Shown here in pieces: positions 10,617-22,445 of a stretch of 64,000 nt of DNA. The notes under the pieces were generated by a model. It did not search any database. It had not been told where the DNA came from and worked only from the letters and a program-made list of their open reading frames with translations. Within the stretch, counting starts at the first letter, position 1, and each line of letters starts with the position of its first letter. The DNA is from Glossina fuscipes. Taxonomy: Eukaryota; Arthropoda; Insecta; Diptera; Glossinidae. The position numbers and the translations under genes are program-made. Where the stretch lies: NCBI RefSeq assembly GCF_014805625.2, contig NW_023998438.1, positions 575,068 through 639,067 of the forward strand, in the 5' to 3' direction.

Positions 10617-11022
10617 TGCTATGTGTGACTCTAACGTTTATTTGTTTTGTCTGATCGTATATTCATTGTAGAGCATAAGGGTTTCTACCTAATTATATAC
10701 CCTAACGGGGTTTATGCAGTAATGCGTAATATGTAAGCGTTTTTATCGTTCGCTTATACAATTTTAAGGCATACAGATTTCTGTATGTTACTATGACCTA
10801 ACAATACTATAAAATGCTATGTGTGATTCTTTGGTATCTGTGTTTGCATGAGCGAGTGTGCTTATGCATTGCGAAGCATAAGGGTCTCTACATACTTAAA
10901 TGACCTAGCGGGATTTATACAGTAATGCGTAATATGTAAGCGTTTCTATCGTTCGCTTATACAATTTTAAGGCATACAGATTTCTGTAAGGTACTATGAT
11001 CTAACAGTACTATAGTGTGTGT
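10617..11022 (+). repeat. Tandem duplication, two units of about 203 bp
   Basis: The stretch GCATAAGGGT...AGTAATGCGTAATATGTAAGCG...CATACAGATTTCTGTA occurs at 10673 and again at 10876, a 203-bp shift. The preceding TGCTATGTGTGAYTCT also recurs, placing unit borders near 10617 and 10820. Each unit contains a short inverted repeat (AAGCG..CGCTT). No coding potential seen. Confidence 0.9.
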
Positions 11023-11861
11023 TTTTCTGATATTATGCGTTTGATGTTGAAGGAGGCTACTCGTGTATTGTTCACAGAACGACATGCGTGGGCAGATCGG
11101 ACTTGCTGGTTGCGGATTGCGGGTAGACTTTTAAGCGGACGGACTAGTTATTGGTAAGGGAGTAAAAATGCTTCCTTACAATCTTTACTTTTTCATTAAA
11201 ATTTATTTTGTCCCCTTCAATCTAATCACCCTTAGATTAATATAGTCGTGCCAGCGCTTTCTCGAATCCTGTGATATGGGCTTCCCAACATGACCTTGAA
11301 GTCTTTTAGCAATTAGCCCCCAGATCACAAAATCTATGCAGCATAAAATTCAACCTTTCAGCAATGATACCGATAGTAATTAATAAAATATCATCATCTC
11401 CGTCTCAAATTGGTTGGTCTTCTTTTGCTCAGTTTATATGCTCATATGTTGAGATTTATTTATATAAGAGATTTATATATATATGAATGGAATTTGTCTA
11501 GTGCCAGAGAGAGTGAGTCACCATTGAAATTGTTTTATTAATATGCAATTGTACGAAAAAGGTTTCAATTGGAGTGCGTATATATGTATTCTACTTTCAC
11601 TAAGGTTCGACTAAGCACATCTGAACCTATGTAAGCGTATTGTCTACACTACATATTCAAACACTATTATATATATATATATATCACACAAGTCGGATGT
11701 AAAATCGGAGATTTGTGGCAAAATTATATTTTCATTAAAGTATTCTAAGTTTCGATAGAAAATTGCACTTGTTCATGGATGTGTTCAAGAATACGTATCC
11801 ATGCACGAATGTATGTATTGGCATATAGATCCTACTTGGAAGGATGAACCTGTTGAAAAAG
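11023..11861. other. Intergenic; no gene recognised
   Basis: AT-rich DNA with a TA microsatellite at about 11669-11685. A GCTTCCTTACAA motif at 11170 recurs near 42550 and 52229 and may mark retroelement ends. No supported open frame. Confidence 0.4.
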
Positions 11862-12230
11862 TCATGGAAAAGGCTTTTGCATTGAAAAGGGCCTTGAATC
11901 AACACACCAAATCGGAAGATTCGTAGCTGTTACCCCTTCACATGAATTGCGGCGAAAACACCTTGAATTTATTGCAGAGGTTGCATCCGTCATTGAACAC
12001 TTCTTCAACAGAATCAGAATTGTGTGAGATTTTGCAAACGAATTCGGTAAGTCTTCAAAGCTTGACTTCCCTTGGATTTCCAAATTGGAATTGTCTCGCG
12101 ATCAGATATTGAACCTTGTCCTTGCCGTAGGCCTTTTGCCGTTCGCAGCAATAATGACATCTGCCAACGGTAACGGCGTGCGCCTTGACCTTGCAAACGA
12201 GTTCAAAATAGTAAAATATGTAGTTATTGA
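11862..12230 (+). pseudogene. Coding-like remnant downstream of IntS9, unrecognised
   Basis: On the plus strand one frame stays open, with a single TGA near 12028, over roughly 350 nt. It has a protein-like composition: an Arg/Glu-rich segment (HELRRKHLEFIAEVASVIEH), then SKLELSRDQILNLVLAVGLL and a second DLANEF motif resembling DFANEF upstream. The minus strand also has open frames here, so orientation is not certain. It is convergent with IntS9, whose stop is at 12265. I cannot name a family. It may be a decayed gene or an old mobile-element piece. Confidence 0.3.
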
Positions 12231-12251
12231 AAAAATGTTTTTCCTCTACTT

Positions 12252-12257
12252 TTTATT
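12252..12257 (-). terminator. Candidate AATAAA for IntS9, immediately after the stop
   Basis: On the minus strand AATAAA begins only 7 nt past the IntS9 stop codon, implying a very short 3' UTR if it is used. Further A/T-rich hexamers lie downstream. Confidence 0.4.
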
Positions 12258-12264
12258 ACTTAGT

Positions 12265-12779
12265 TTAAAAACTTTGCAAACATTTAAGCAAAGTATCTCT
12301 CAGTTTCATACGTAACGATTGTTTACCGCCACATACGATATGAGTTTCATTTTCATCAAACTTAATAGTAGTATCTTCATTAACTAAATGTAGAGTAAGC
12401 GCACTACCGTTTCTGTCCATTTTAATATTTGTAATACCATCCTGAACCAGCCGCTTCATAAGCATGTCCACATCTAAAGTACCGTATTCGTATTTGACGT
12501 TATTCAGTACTTCTTCGCGGGTTGGAGGCGACACTTTACCATTTCCTAAAGTCTGTTGTTCCGATGTTTTTTCACAGCACGGCTGGATGTTATGTACTTT
12601 ATCCTTAACCTGCAGCAGACCAGTTACCGTTGAAACGCTGAAGCCATTACCTACGTCGCGCGGCACGATTTTCATGGCCATTTCTGCTGTAATGTAAACA
12701 CGATCAAGTTTCCTCTTCAACGGTAGTCGTATTATTTCACCGCATTTAAATGTTATAATCTTCTTATCCTGTACAATAC

Positions 12780-12812
<33 letters not shown>

Positions 12813-15063
12813 TAAGAAGCCATCCAATATAATCAGTCTCTTACAAGTTATTACTCTATTATGCTTACTGGCTGTTCTATAAAAAGATTCGGAGCAGTTG
12901 GATGTGGTTTTGTATATGCGTCAGGGATGACTAATACGCTAGGCTTCAGCTCTTTGATCAATTTATTCGCCTGTTGGTAATTTAATGAAGTATCGATCGG
13001 ACAATAAAAGGCTTTCATAGCCAGCGGTTGAAATGGTGCTAATACTTGCAAATATGGAAAATCAGGCTCTGCAAAACGCAAATACAAAATGAGGATAATA
13101 TATATACGTTGTAACCAAACCGACTTGTATGTACCTGTAAATATAATGGAGTTATTTGAGTTATTACCCCACATCTCTATGAAGTGAACAGCGTCACCAA
13201 ATCGGAGACTTGGATGCCCACAAAATACGACACAAGGCTAAATGTGAACGACATAATATAACAAAGCCTTGACAACAAATCAAACAATTGCGTCTATGCA
13301 TAATTCTCTCAGAAGTTTACCCATATGATTCGCCATTCATTATATTGCTAAGCATAGTTCATCTGGCACGAATACATAACACAAAGATGACCGGTGTCAT
13401 GAATCAAGTGAAGACTTAAAATTGGGCCAATACATCTTTAAATATTAAGAAAATACTATGGGTATCAGTTGATATGGTGCACGAACGATCGAGTTATATT
13501 CGGAACACGTGAATATAAAATAGAGGAGGAGGAAAGAGGAGACAGTTCGTGAAACTGAAAGATAGTTTAAAAACTCTTGTTGAGGAATATTTTAATTGGC
13601 AAGATTTTTCGAGCCACTTCCTATATCGAGTAAATCAAGGCTTCAGTCGACTCTAGTGAAAATTTGATCTTTGCCAAGACAATGACTAAACGTTTGTTGT
13701 TGAAACTTGCTTGGCTTCCGTTTCCAAATTATGCGTAGACGCAATGTATTTACCTGGCGAAAGTCTTTACTAAATCCATCAGAAAAAACATGTTTGTAAT
13801 GCTTTAATTTGGAATTCCTTAAATAGAATGCATGAGGAAAAGGATCATCGGGTAGGTAGACTTTATTTTGTTTAGCCGAACTTAACCATTCAGCCAAAAT
13901 GTTTGAATAGGCTAGAGAGCTGTCCGCAACTGGTGATATAAAGAACATAGGCACGTTATTTAATCCGGCATTTTCTAGATTTTGTGTTAAGCACTCGAAA
14001 AGATCGTATACTACGCCCGATGGATAGCAAGGTATTAAAGCGGAACCATTGTTACGTATAGTTAAAGCTGTTAAAAAGAATATATGTTTCTTTAATAGTA
14101 GAAACTTTTTCATCTTATTGTTTGAGATACTACTTAGACTTACCCACATTCATGCAGAGTTCTCCTAGTTTCGTGTCAGGATTAACAGTAGGCGCTTGAG
14201 TTAAGCCAGTCATTATTAAAACATCTGCATGCTTTAAGGCTGATTGATTTATTGGCCTAGGATGTGTAGTTAGAGTAGATGAGCCGCTAACGTAGCAGAT
14301 TTTCTCATGCGCTGTACTTAACACCCAATTACTGGATCCTAAACAGTAACCCGAACTAACGGGTGTAGCAATGAAAGCTCCCAAAATATCTAATTTTTCA
14401 TCATAACCCATTATTGTTACTTGAGCCAAGCTATTATGCACATCTTGCAAACTAAATATTGTCTTCCATTTTTTGGGACGAAAAGCGTCGCATAATGGAC
14501 TTGGCAATAAATGCAACATGTCTTTCCAAAGATTGGCCGTACTCGCTTTAGGGGCTACTTCTATATATTCTACTAACTCTTCCAAGAAAAATCGACCAAT
14601 TTGTAAAGTGGGTTCGGTCGCGTACACTTTTCCTTTGAAACCTGTATTCTCGGTTATGTAAGGCAAAGCGAGCATATTCAAATAATTTGATATCAAAATG
14701 ACATCAATTTCATTGAAATCCATCATTTTATCCATGGGGGGTGTAAATTCAGGTGAAGAGTCTACAAAGACTCTATTACAACACTCCTTCAGTTCACCGT
14801 CCATTTGCGGATCATGTTCTCGACTGGGAATCCAGTTTGGTAGATTCGATAATTTTACACTTTGCACAAACGGCAGTGGCAGGAAATTCAACACAGTTTG
14901 CTCAGTTAAGCCGCAATCAAGCATAATACGCAAACCTTTGAATGTTATCACATAACATGGCTTGGCCAAATCATTACTTAAGCAATACTATATTTCAGAA
15001 AGTAATGATTATTTGTAGGTTTCGGTATAAATTGAACAACAAACCGGGACTCACCAAACGCAT
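12265..15063 (-). CDS. IntS9: Integrator complex subunit 9 (IntS9), six exons
   Basis: Nuclear scaffold subunit of the Integrator complex; it pairs with the endonuclease IntS11 to process snRNA 3' ends and attenuate Pol II transcription. Exons: 15063-15055 (MRL), 14987-14144, 14067-13754, 13237-13135, 13068-12869, 12768-12265. All junctions are GT-AG and phases match, giving 657 residues against 658 for the human protein. The metallo-beta-lactamase/beta-CASP region covers about 1-420: [23 protein letters not shown] (the metal-binding His motif is degenerate, as usual for IntS9), [26 protein letters not shown], and [15 protein letters not shown] after exon 4 starts. The C-terminal IntS11-binding part ends ..[12 protein letters not shown]. 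The 9-nt first coding exon is supported by MRL/YCLSND and a GTGAGT donor. Intron 5 holds a GA microsatellite. No disruptions seen. Confidence 0.97.
12785..12812 (+). repeat. (GA)n microsatellite inside an IntS9 intron
   Basis: About 14 uninterrupted GA dinucleotides (CT on the coding strand) lie between the 5' splice site at 12868 and the 3' splice site at 12769, close to the acceptor, where they form a pyrimidine-rich tract. Confidence 0.95.
13238..13753 (-). other. IntS9 intron 3; no second gene recognised
   Basis: The 516-nt intron is the longest of IntS9; the others are 66-100 nt. Splice sites are CAG/GTAAAT and ATTTAG/CC. No ORF of note or RNA gene is visible inside. Confidence 0.6.
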
Positions 15064-17409
15064 TTTCTGTCATCTATAGTTGACTCAAAGAATAATTTTA
15101 ATCTTTTCGCTTTTTTTTCTTTTTAACTTTAACCAAGCGCTTGCTGGAAATGTTTGTTTACACAATTTTTTTTTTTTCTTTTTATTCTTTTATGATATAC
15201 AGCTAAGTGATAACAAATTAAACGTTCTTTATTAAGGGTAGATGGCGCCACAAGAGCAATATCGGCGATTCCGCGACAAAAATAAGAAAAAAAAAATTTC
15301 CATTGGGATTCCAGTGTATAATCGCGTTTTAGTTCTTTATACCATATCTATGTAAATAAATGAATCATATAAAGTGAACAAAAGCGTTGTCTTAAGTCTA
15401 AAAACTATTTACACAATTTAGAGCTGCAAGTAAAGCAAATTATTACATTTTCGCTCGCAAAAAGGAAAAATATTATTCATATGCTGCTCTTCAAGCAGAC
15501 AGAGGCGCTAAACGCTCTTCGTTTATAAGTGACTTTTTTTTAAATTACTTCTTAACTTCTAGAACAACTTGACATTCAGTCGCGAAACTTACTTTAAAAG
15601 CAGAGAAAAGAAATTTTTTATGAAAAGTTTCGATTACAAAATTTCTTCACAAATTACCATCGATTTGCGAACGTTATTCAAACGAATTCAAAAACACAAA
15701 ACTACTACAGCAATCTTTTGTCAAATCTACTCTCCCGGAATACTTCTAATTCAAACCTGTACTGGCGACGCGATATCCTGGCAATGCAAAAAATAAATTA
15801 CTCGTCATACATAAAATAAAAATGCAGGTAAACAAAAATTTCAATATATTCTTCCCTTGTCAAGATCCAATTTGAAGGGACTTGTGCAGATCTGTAACGT
15901 TCTGGACAAATAAGTCCGTGCTACCAGCTGCCCTGTTAACTCTACAGCACTTACTTTTCATGAAAACAGTGAAAGCAGTTTCATCATTGTATGCGATTTC
16001 AAACGAAAATTATCATTTCCAAGGGAAAATGTTTCATTTTATTTATTTTCATTAGGAAATTTTTCTTCTTAAAGAAGCCAGCATTATGAGTTAAGAGGCG
16101 ACGAAATGTTTAAAGGAAACTGCTAGGTACTCTGTAAATACTAAGTGCTGCCAACTTCCATATCTTTAATATCAACATTGTCGTTCGTCATTTGCTTTTT
16201 GACGTTGAGGCCAAACTAGTCGGACTACTAGCATTTAATTATGATTTTAAAGACTTAATTTAGAGGCTTTGACAGTTTGAGTTTATTTCAGCGTGGTTGT
16301 AAGGCTTTATTTCGATGAATCGCAACATCAACTTAATCCATGCAAAAATCCCGAAAGTTGTCGAAAAAGGGCATTGTCTAACTGCTATGAATGCTAACAT
16401 TGGCTTATGAAAAACCCAATCTGTCAATGATCCTAGCCAAACTGCGTTGGCGATAATTGACTGACGTCAATATAAACCAGATGATGTTTTTAACTCTTCT
16501 GAATTGTTGCACTGATGCGCAAAAAAGCGACAGGCCACGTCCTGCATCTTTTTCAATCTACTCATACATTTGCAGTTTCAAACGCTTCTAAAAGTGGAAA
16601 CATAGCAATTACCATGATTTTAGTTATGGTGGCTATTCCGGAGTGTTCACTCTTTAATATTCTGAGCTACAATTGAAACTACAATCACTTAGACCGGCTG
16701 CATTTGACAATTGAATTACTGACAAATGCAATACCCCAACTCTCCGCGTAGTGCGGAGTGCATTATTAAGCAGCATGTACATTTTACGGCATCTCCCCGT
16801 TGTATATTTCTGATATTATATAAATTAAAGATTAAATTAGGATAGAAGCCGTAATGAATAACTCCTTAAACGATTATATTGCAGTCTAGATAACTACTCA
16901 TATTAATAATATAGACAATTTCGAAGCAGCCTTTAGATTTAAGAATTTTAATAATTTGCGTTTTAGTCTGTATACTTGCTTAGACCTTTTGACAATTGAT
17001 ACAATGAGGTGATCGGATATTAATCACTCCATCTTTAATTAAAAGCAGATAATACAATTATATTCGGTCGTAATCGAATCCTTTATATCCATCACCGCTA
17101 TCCTAAAAAAAACAAAAAAAGTAGAAACTATATTTTTATTTAGGCGTAGCCAATTTTTTTTGTCGCAGGTTTTGTCCTTTGACAAATTTAAGACACTTCC
17201 TTCGTAAATTTGTGGGCGATCTATTCAGTCAATTAGGCGCACGCACAAATGAACATGCTTAGGTGCATTCCAAATTTGAAATTGGCGAAGAATTTATACA
17301 CTTTATAAGGTTTTTGAAGCTTATTTCTTCGAGTTATAGAAGTATTGAAAAAAAGTTAAGCCTTCGCGCCATAACAGTGCAGGCACTACAGCCGCCATCG
17401 GCTTTATTA
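15064..17409. other. Upstream of IntS9; nothing recognised
   Basis: AT-rich, with poly-T runs at 15110-15180. A 75-codon open frame at 15569-15796 (plus) has no family signature. This region should hold the IntS9 promoter near 15064-15250, but no core element stands out. Confidence 0.4.
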
Positions 17410-17492
17410 AAAACTCTACCGCACTTGAGATTTGAACCCACGACCATCGAGTTGTTAGTCGAGACTCTTGACACTGAGGCGGGTAGAGTTTT
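17410..17492 (-). repeat. tRNA-like element (possible tRNA-derived SINE fragment)
   Basis: An 83-nt stretch is bounded by an 11-bp inverted repeat (AAAACTCTACC / GGTAGAGTTTT) placed like an acceptor stem. On the minus strand it contains GGTCGTGGGTTCAAATCTC, which matches a Pol III B box (T-loop). The D arm and anticodon arm pair poorly and 5 extra nt separate the T arm from the stem, so it is not a functional tRNA. A tRNA-derived repeat or tRNA pseudogene are the alternatives. Confidence 0.35.
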
Positions 17493-17666
17493 AAATAAAA
17501 CAAACAATTTCAAAGAAATTTGACATAAAAAGCAAAAAATTAAAAAACACAGATAAAGAGAAAGAAAATAAGGTATCATAAATTAAATCTTTGAGTTCAG
17601 AGGTTTTTTTTTCGGGGATGTTGAGTTAAAATGGAAATTCAAATGTTTTTTTACTCAGTGTGTTAT

Positions 17667-17761
17667 TATTATTATTATTATTATTTTAATTTTAGACTAA
17701 TGAAATTAATTCTTAGACTAAAAAAAGACATTGAGCACTAGCAACACAGGCTATCGGCTCG
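17667..17761 (-). mobile_element. Extremely 5'-truncated I-clade LINE copy (3' end only)
   Basis: On the minus strand this is the last ~95 nt of the same family as the 5958-9275 element: GAGCCGATAGCCTGTGTTGC...AGTCTAAGAATTAATTTC...(TAA)n, near-identical to 9175-9275. It is flanked by perfect 14-bp direct repeats ACTCAGTGTGTTAT at 17653-17666 and 17762-17775, the target-site duplication of one insertion. Confidence 0.93.
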
Positions 17762-17849
17762 ACTCAGTGTGTTATCTGTTATTGATATGCTGAATCACAG
17801 AAGAAGAAGTATAAAATTCAAATGCATTTAGTAAAAAGTGTTAAAGTGA

Positions 17850-18720
17850 AGACTTGGCAACCATATCCAAAACGACCGGCTGGCAATAGTCGTAATTACA
17901 AGAAAGAGTAATAAAGAATAGAAGGCCAGTTCCGATAGAATTTTTGGTAAAATGAAAGCAAAGATTTTATTAATTCTACGCTGTCGCGACCTCAAATCAA
18001 ATAGTTCTAACAAATGGTAATAAAAATGAATTTACAAAAATTGAAGGAAAAATTGAACCAAAACAATTTCGTTGGAAAAATAAGAAAAAAGTATGCAAGC
18101 TGAAAATGAGGATGGCGACTTTTCGTGCCTCCCTTTGTTGTGTATGAAGATGAACGTAATAACTGTAAAACTCTTTGACAAGTGAGTGCGCGGTCTAACT
18201 AACCTTCTGCACGTGATATTAGCACTCGATAAGGATGTATAAATTAAGATTTTTAAATAAAAAATTTTTAGTAATAATACGAAAACAACAAGGTATAATT
18301 AAAATTTTTATGAAATACGCATGCACTCGTAGACTTAATTCATGTGGCTTCTTAAAACCCATTCGTTTAATATATGGTACTACTGCTGCAATTGATTGTT
18401 TTTGAAACGTTGCCACGTTAAGTTGTAACTTTCGAGAGTTAAATGAAAATGCAATTACTATTAATTAAATGCACTAAAAATTTGGCAACTCTATGCAAGC
18501 CGATCGGCCGTTGCAGACAATAGTTCTAAAAGAGAACGAGAGGGCTGTGGCTTTCGATAGAATTTGTTTTGTAAATTTTTCTTAAATGGAAATTTCAACA
18601 AATGATAATAAAAGTGAATTTATAAAAATTGAAGGAAAAATAAATCGAACACAATATTGTTGGAAAAGTAAAAAAATGTGTAAACTAAAAATACAGACGC
18701 TGTTTCGATGCCTTTGAAAT
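17850..18720 (+). repeat. Diverged direct repeat, two units about 590 bp apart
   Basis: A block at about 17850-18140 recurs at about 18485-18720: matching pieces are TTGGCAAC..GACCGGC / GATCGGC, CGATAGAATTT, and ACAAATGGTAATAAAA with the following 100 nt. A shared short open frame runs through the conserved part of both copies (motif EFTKIEGKIE in one, EFIKIEGKIN in the other). Confidence 0.7.
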
Positions 18721-21165
18721 TGGAGGTAAGTATTCAAATTTCTTTTTTTTTTAACAAGTTAAAAGCTGTTGGATAATTGATGACATATAGCCGAATTTAA
18801 GCTCTACGCTATATATTAACAGCCAATTTTAGATATAAGGAAATGTAAAAGGTGGCAGAGCATTCCAGATCAGTCTATATTATTCTTATAGCTTAGGTTT
18901 ACGCTACCTCTTCTCCCCTAGCATTTAATTTACCAACTTCTTAGACAAATGTTTTAATAGTTTTGTGCTTAATTTTTTTTCCAGAATAATAGAAAGGTTT
19001 GAATCCAACAGGAGCTAGAAGGAGATTGTGAAGAAGCAAGTGTAGTGCTCACCTGAATGCAGAATGAAGAATACCTGAAAAAGCTTTACAGTGACAACAT
19101 TCTGCTTATGTTAAAGAACGTCTTCAATTATAATGCAACATCTGCTCTCCCCATCTATAAGAATAATTTTAATAAAGCACGCCGCCTGGATGTATAATGC
19201 GTTCAATGAGATTGTCGTTCCGCAAAGTTGAAGTCCGATTGTAACCTGAAAACTACTCGATAAAGTCATAAGGATTCTTGCAAGTTGAACAAATTGTGCT
19301 GTGTAACTCGCGATTAATATAAAAACAATATGGTTTCTAAAAACTCACAGTGTTTGGATTTCCAAAGGTGATTCATGCTTGATCGAGAAGCACACACTTA
19401 GAGATTCTGCCCAGGCATCACTGCCCGGTGGCGCCTGCTATATAGAGACGTGCTTCAAGCAACGTAAAATTATCGTAAATCAACATTTGGAGTGGGTATA
19501 AACTTAGTAATGCAAAGCCCAAAAACAAGACCTCTTGAAGATTAAGACCAAATGAGTATAAAAGGAGAATGAATAAATAAATTAATAGGAAAGAAATTGA
19601 AGATGATTATACAAAGCAATTTCGGTCACAAACTACGTCTTGAGAACATAAGGATTCTAATCGTACAGTGTAACAAGTGATTAATGAAAACATAAGATAG
19701 CGGACGGTTTCTAATTACAGTGTTTGGATTTCTTAAGGCGCTGTTACAACCACCACCACGCCCTCTCTATCGCACTTCATCTTCCGGGAACACACACTGC
19801 AACGAAAACTATCGTTACCTCATAAAAACGACAATCCTGAAGATCGTATTCAAACAGCGTTCACGATCATTAACGGACGTCAATTTAATCGAGAAGCTAG
19901 TTGCTCCATTTGTTAATGTAGGAATCGGAAAAAGATTTTATATTTATCAAGAGCTGCAATTCCTTGGAAAGGTAAGTGTGTTGTTCAGTTTTACATGGTT
20001 TGATGTGATGTACATCACATATCATGTACATTTTATTTATAGTATCTATGTGGAAGAGTAGTTTTGTGCACTACTTTACAGATAGTTGTGCAAATCAAAA
20101 GTATATGTAACCGCCACATTTTTTCAAAAGAAAGGATTGAAATTTCAATACTCTATGATTTTGAGCAGAAGCGATCGGATTTTCTATTTTTGTGCAGTTA
20201 TTGTGCAGTTATTGTATAATTATTCATGGAATATACATGCAAAAATCGCTACAATTATTTTCGGATACGAGTAATGGGGAAAATTCTAATTTTTTGCTTT
20301 CGAAATCGGAAGTGTCGTCAATTCATCTTGTACTCCGGGGAGGGTCCTTTAATTGCTTTCGACGTTACCATATGACGTATGCCCGTCACAAATGGCGGGG
20401 TCTTCTTGAATAGTATTCCTTCAGTGGCGCTCCATAAAAACGCGCAATCTCCCATTCTTAAAATAAAGTAATTCGCCCAAAGCGTGTATAATGCAAGGAA
20501 TAAATAAAAACATTTTTTCAAGTTCACCTTGCAATCAAATTTCATATTAACAGGTCCATTATATACCTTGTTGAAAAAAATTGTTCTTTTCATGCGAATT
20601 CATTAGAGTTAATCTTTTCCAGCTCCAAGAATTGCGCCGTGGACGCAAGCCGACAAAAGAACGTGGCCGAGTAAGGATCAAAGTAAAAGTAAAGTAAAAT
20701 GTATTTCGTCGAACTAAAGTCACAGAAGGTGAAAAATTATTGTTGTGCGATCTACAATGTAGCGGTGAGTGCAATAGATAAATACAAGTTAATTGATCAC
20801 CATTATAGAAAAATAATATTAGAATTAAAGAATCGAAATTATTAAAGCGAAATAGCGTATAATAGTTTTAAGAAATTTTGGCTACATTTAAAGGCGGAAA
20901 CACGTCACTTATTATTTAAATCTTTAAAAATAGTTTTCACATATTAACCATAAAGCGATGTAGCATAAAAGGTCGTCATAAGTCAGTGTAGAAATTTCCT
21001 GCTTGCTAAGTTATGATTAAAGTTAATATCTTTCCTTTTAGTGGCTAGAGAGAAGAGAAAGTCTCGATAGAAACGAGGGACACTGACAGATGTTTCAAAC
21101 TTTAGAATCATCATAGCTTTGCGCAACTCAACGGAGATCGAAGCAAGTAATAGTTATAAATAAAT
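18586..21165 (+). ncRNA. Candidate spliced transcript (long non-coding or short-ORF)
   Basis: A chain of well-formed splice signals lies on the plus strand: donors GGAG/GTAAGT (18727), AAAG/GTAAGT (19973) and GCG/GTGAGT (20764), alternating with acceptors TTTTTTTTCCAG (18984), TCTTTTCCAG (20622) and TTCCTTTTAG (21042). An AATAAA lies near 21160. The first block starts with a 43-codon frame from ATG 18586 (MEISTNDNKSEF...). No recognisable protein domain. This is only a reading of splice-like motifs and could be chance in AT-rich DNA. Confidence 0.2.
19266..19735 (+). repeat. Diverged tandem repeat, about 380-bp period
   Basis: CATAAGGATTCT followed, 50-70 nt later, by GGTTTCTAA..ACAGTGTTTGGATTTC occurs twice (start 19266 and 19647). 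The stretches between are only partly alignable. Confidence 0.55.
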
Positions 21166-22445
21166 GTAAACATTTTCAAATTTATTTTGTACATAATCGA
21201 TATGGAAAACATATTCGACAAAATGCACAGGCTGCGAATTGCTTTGCAGTTTCCAACAATTGGATTATATTCTTGAGAATTATTTTAATTATCAACTCCT
21301 CACCATCATTTAATGGTTGTTATGAACGGTGTGTGTTTATTTATTTTTTTTACAACAGCAAGTTTGTGTTTATGCGCTGTGTTCGCAAACTATTTGCCTT
21401 CAGATATGATATAACTTATAGTTGCAACTTTTTGGAATGCATTCTTACATCTGTCGTCTCACATCGTGGGTCGAACATTAATTATTGCTTTAGGATAATT
21501 TCTGGTGCGTATTAGTTAAGCTTTTGTAACAATCATAAAAATCTTTTTCCCGGCAAGAAACTAATACTTATTCTTTTACATAGTTTTGATTGACATGTAT
21601 AATGACTGTAGTCGGAAAATCCTTATTTGTCAATCTAACAACACCTTTGCCTTTCATGGCCTCATTTTTTGCGTCACTTTTATGATGTACTGTACTGTAA
21701 CTTCCTGAGATCCGTCCAACTATCGAACTACGGACCTAATTATTTTTAGGGCTGCTTTAATGCTATATATCGCTTCTTCGACAGTAAAATTATCAATTAT
21801 CTGGTTATTTCGGGATGCGTTCGACGCTTTCTTTTATACTCTATGAAATATGGTATTTTGATTTATATGTAAATTCCTTTTTAATGTAGGATTTTCAATC
21901 CATACCTTTAAGCATTTTTTTTTTTGGTTTAGATATCTGTATGTGTTCTTAATTTAGTATTTCTCTATGCGCAATATATAATCCATCCTTACGCACACAA
22001 ATATATGTAAGTGTTTTTATTTGTTTCTTTTTTGTTGGGGATTAATTTCCCCTTAAAGCCAACCTTCATACTATTTGTTGGGATAAAAATATCTTTATTA
22101 GAAGGATCTCTTATATGTAGTCTTATAACTGAAACAATCTCCAAAAGTGTCGCTCTCTACTTAAAGAATTCAACAATTTTGAAGTTCGTAAAACGCCAAG
22201 TCATTTTTGGCTTAGAAACGTTAAAATTGAATTAATGTCTTTATTAATATTTGGTTGCTTATACAATTAGATTCTGATATGATTTGCATTTATTAAGTAT
22301 AGTGAATATCTCGTCCTTTGATTTTATGATGATTTCTGTTTGAAGATCGGTTGCCGTGTTATTATTTCTTTTTACGGCTTTTAGAAGAATAGTTTTGAGA
22401 TGGAATTAGTTAGTATTTTTATTTCGGATAGGTTTAATGCCTCTT

